A stretch of DNA of 36,027 nt, taken from positions 1-36,027 of the forward strand of contig NATV01000085.1 of NCBI GenBank assembly GCA_003094535.1. Reading direction: 5' to 3'. Shown in pieces: positions 35,106-36,027 of the stretch. The stretch comes from a gamma proteobacterium symbiont of Ctena orbiculata. GTDB lineage: Bacteria; Pseudomonadota; Gammaproteobacteria; Chromatiales; Chromatiaceae. Every line of letters starts with the position of its first letter. Positions within the stretch are counted from its first letter, which is position 1. The notes under the pieces were generated by a model. It searched no databases. It saw only the letters and a program-made list of their open reading frames with translations, and was not told where the DNA came from. A program made the position numbers and the translations under genes.

Positions 35106-36027
35106 TTACAGTCCCATCTCCCTGATGCGTTTCAACAGGCGTTTCACGGAAACCGGGTAGGCAGTCCCCAACTCCTGGGCAAACAGGGAGATCCGCAACT
35201 CTTCCAGACCCCAGCGAACCTCGTCGATACGCTCATCGACGCGGCCGTTCACCCTGCACTGTTCCTCCCACTGCTCCCATTTCTGCTGCAATTCCGCCAT
35301 CTCAGCCATGCGTTGCTGGTCACGCCGCGCGGCATGAGAGAGCTTCTCGACACGTTTCAAGATCCCTTGCAGATACCTGGGATAGTCATTCAATCGCTCA
35401 TCCGGCACCAGTTGCATGAATCCACGATAGACCAGACGATCCAGCTGACGCTGCATATCCATCACCGAACTCATCCAATTGACCTGAGTGATCGAGCTGA
35501 TCGCTTTTCTCGTTGTATGGCTCAACTCCAGGATCTCCAACAACTGTTTGCAGCTCGAGTTCGCCTGCTCCATCAAGCTGCCCCGCCTACTCTGCAGCCG
35601 CTCTTCGAAGCTGTGCGAATCACGTATCTCGGGGAGTTGGTCGAGGAATGTCCGATCGATGATCAGAGAGACCAGCTCCTCTTCAAGGTCTTGCCGGGCT
35701 GGGGATGACTGATCCCGATCGCTCCCGGGAACCTTGGCATAGAGCAGGCGCATCCGTTCGAGCTGGATAAGATTCTTGCGTAAATATCGCACCTCTTTGG
35801 GGATCTTCAGCATCAACAGCCGCCGCACGCCTCCCTTGTGGGCCAACCGGGCATTGCTCTCTGCATCGAGGAGACGGATCGCCACACTCTCTCCTTCATC
35901 CACCAGGGCCGGATATCCCTGCAGGTCAATCCCGCCCTGTACGATGCCCAGGCGTTTCGGCAGCGATTCAAAATCCCATGCCTTGAGGCCACTGCGTTCA
36001 AACCCGGGGGAGTTGAGATGGCGATGC
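35106..36027 (-). CDS. hrpA: ATP-dependent RNA helicase HrpA, C-terminal part
   Basis: The frame stays open to the right edge of the window, giving at least 306 C-terminal residues. The N-terminal DEAH helicase domains lie outside. The visible part is the HrpA-specific C-terminal region (DUF3418 type), with LKAWDFESLPKRLGIVQGGI, GYPALVDEGESV and KGGVRRLLML near its start, and a coiled C-terminal end (ELQQKWEQWEEQ). HrpA is an RNA helicase linked to rescue of stalled ribosomes and RNA processing in E. coli. Identification rests on recall of the C-terminal family features. Termination is at 34903-34926. Confidence 0.85.
   Translation of the reverse strand, partial: HRHLNSPGFERSGLKAWDFESLPKRLGIVQGGIDLQGYPALVDEGESVAIRLLDAESNARLAHKGGVRRLLMLKIPKEVRYLRKNLIQLERMRLLYAKVPGSDRDQSSPARQDLEEELVSLIIDRTFLDQLPEIRDSHSFEERLQSRRGSLMEQANSSCKQLLEILELSHTTRKAISSITQVNWMSSVMDMQRQLDRLVYRGFMQLVPDERLNDYPRYLQGILKRVEKLSHAARRDQQRMAEMAELQQKWEQWEEQCRVNGRVDERIDEVRWGLEELRISLFAQELGTAYPVSVKRLLKRIREMGL

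Overview
The window reads as chromosomal DNA of a gammaproteobacterium, most likely a chemolithotrophic sulfur oxidiser of the Chromatiales / sulfur-symbiont type. This is an inference from gene content: a single-subunit dissimilatory-type ATP sulfurylase (sat), a ferredoxin-dependent 2-oxoacid oxidoreductase (korAB), a compact recC-recB-recD cluster, hrpA, a YchJ protein, and a DUF1631/HDOD/PilZ neighbourhood. Most of it is dense and protein-coding, with the clear exception of about 1.4 kb around 14.0-15.4 kb that is AT-rich and mostly non-coding. I saw no rRNA, tRNA, CRISPR array, transposase gene or prophage.

Layout. 1-5.3 kb (all minus): a DUF547 exported protein, a small PGDYG-like protein, a membrane-anchored thioredoxin-like protein, an OmpA-type lipoprotein, then korA and the start of korB, with the lipoprotein stop overlapping the korA start. 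5.5-14.0 kb: a TetR-type regulator divergent from a five-gene beta-oxidation operon (fadE, a FadN-like dehydrogenase/hydratase, a thiolase, a DUF4442 hotdog protein and a nitronate-monooxygenase-family flavoprotein). The shared intergenic region has a palindrome that could be the regulator's operator. 14.0-15.4 kb: an AT-rich islet with a terminal-inverted-repeat element, a secreted VPxPA/PEP-CTERM-type protein preceded by a good sigma-54 promoter, and a REP-like palindrome. 15.5-16.7 kb: sat with tandem hairpins downstream. 17.0-25.6 kb: recC, recB and recD on the minus strand with overlapping ends. 25.7-29.9 kb: an HDOD signalling protein divergent from a 73-aa small protein, then DUF1631 and PilZ. 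30.0-34.7 kb: an RND/MMPL exporter overlapping tail-to-tail with an Asp/Gly-rich lipoprotein, a membrane-associated HEYGH protein, a lytic transglycosylase and a YchJ protein. 35.1 kb to the end: the C-terminal part of hrpA with its terminator.

How the genes work together. The fad operon should degrade long-chain fatty acids to acetyl-CoA under control of the divergent regulator. KorAB links 2-oxoacids and CoA esters to ferredoxin. Sat makes ATP and sulfate from adenylylsulfate at the end of sulfite oxidation. RecBCD repairs double-strand breaks. The CTERM protein is a candidate surface or matrix protein that needs an exosortase and an RpoN activator encoded elsewhere. I found no complete, clearly new multi-gene system. 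The best leads are the sigma-54/CTERM islet, the repeat pair beside it, and the conserved-unknown cluster at 25.7-29.9 kb.
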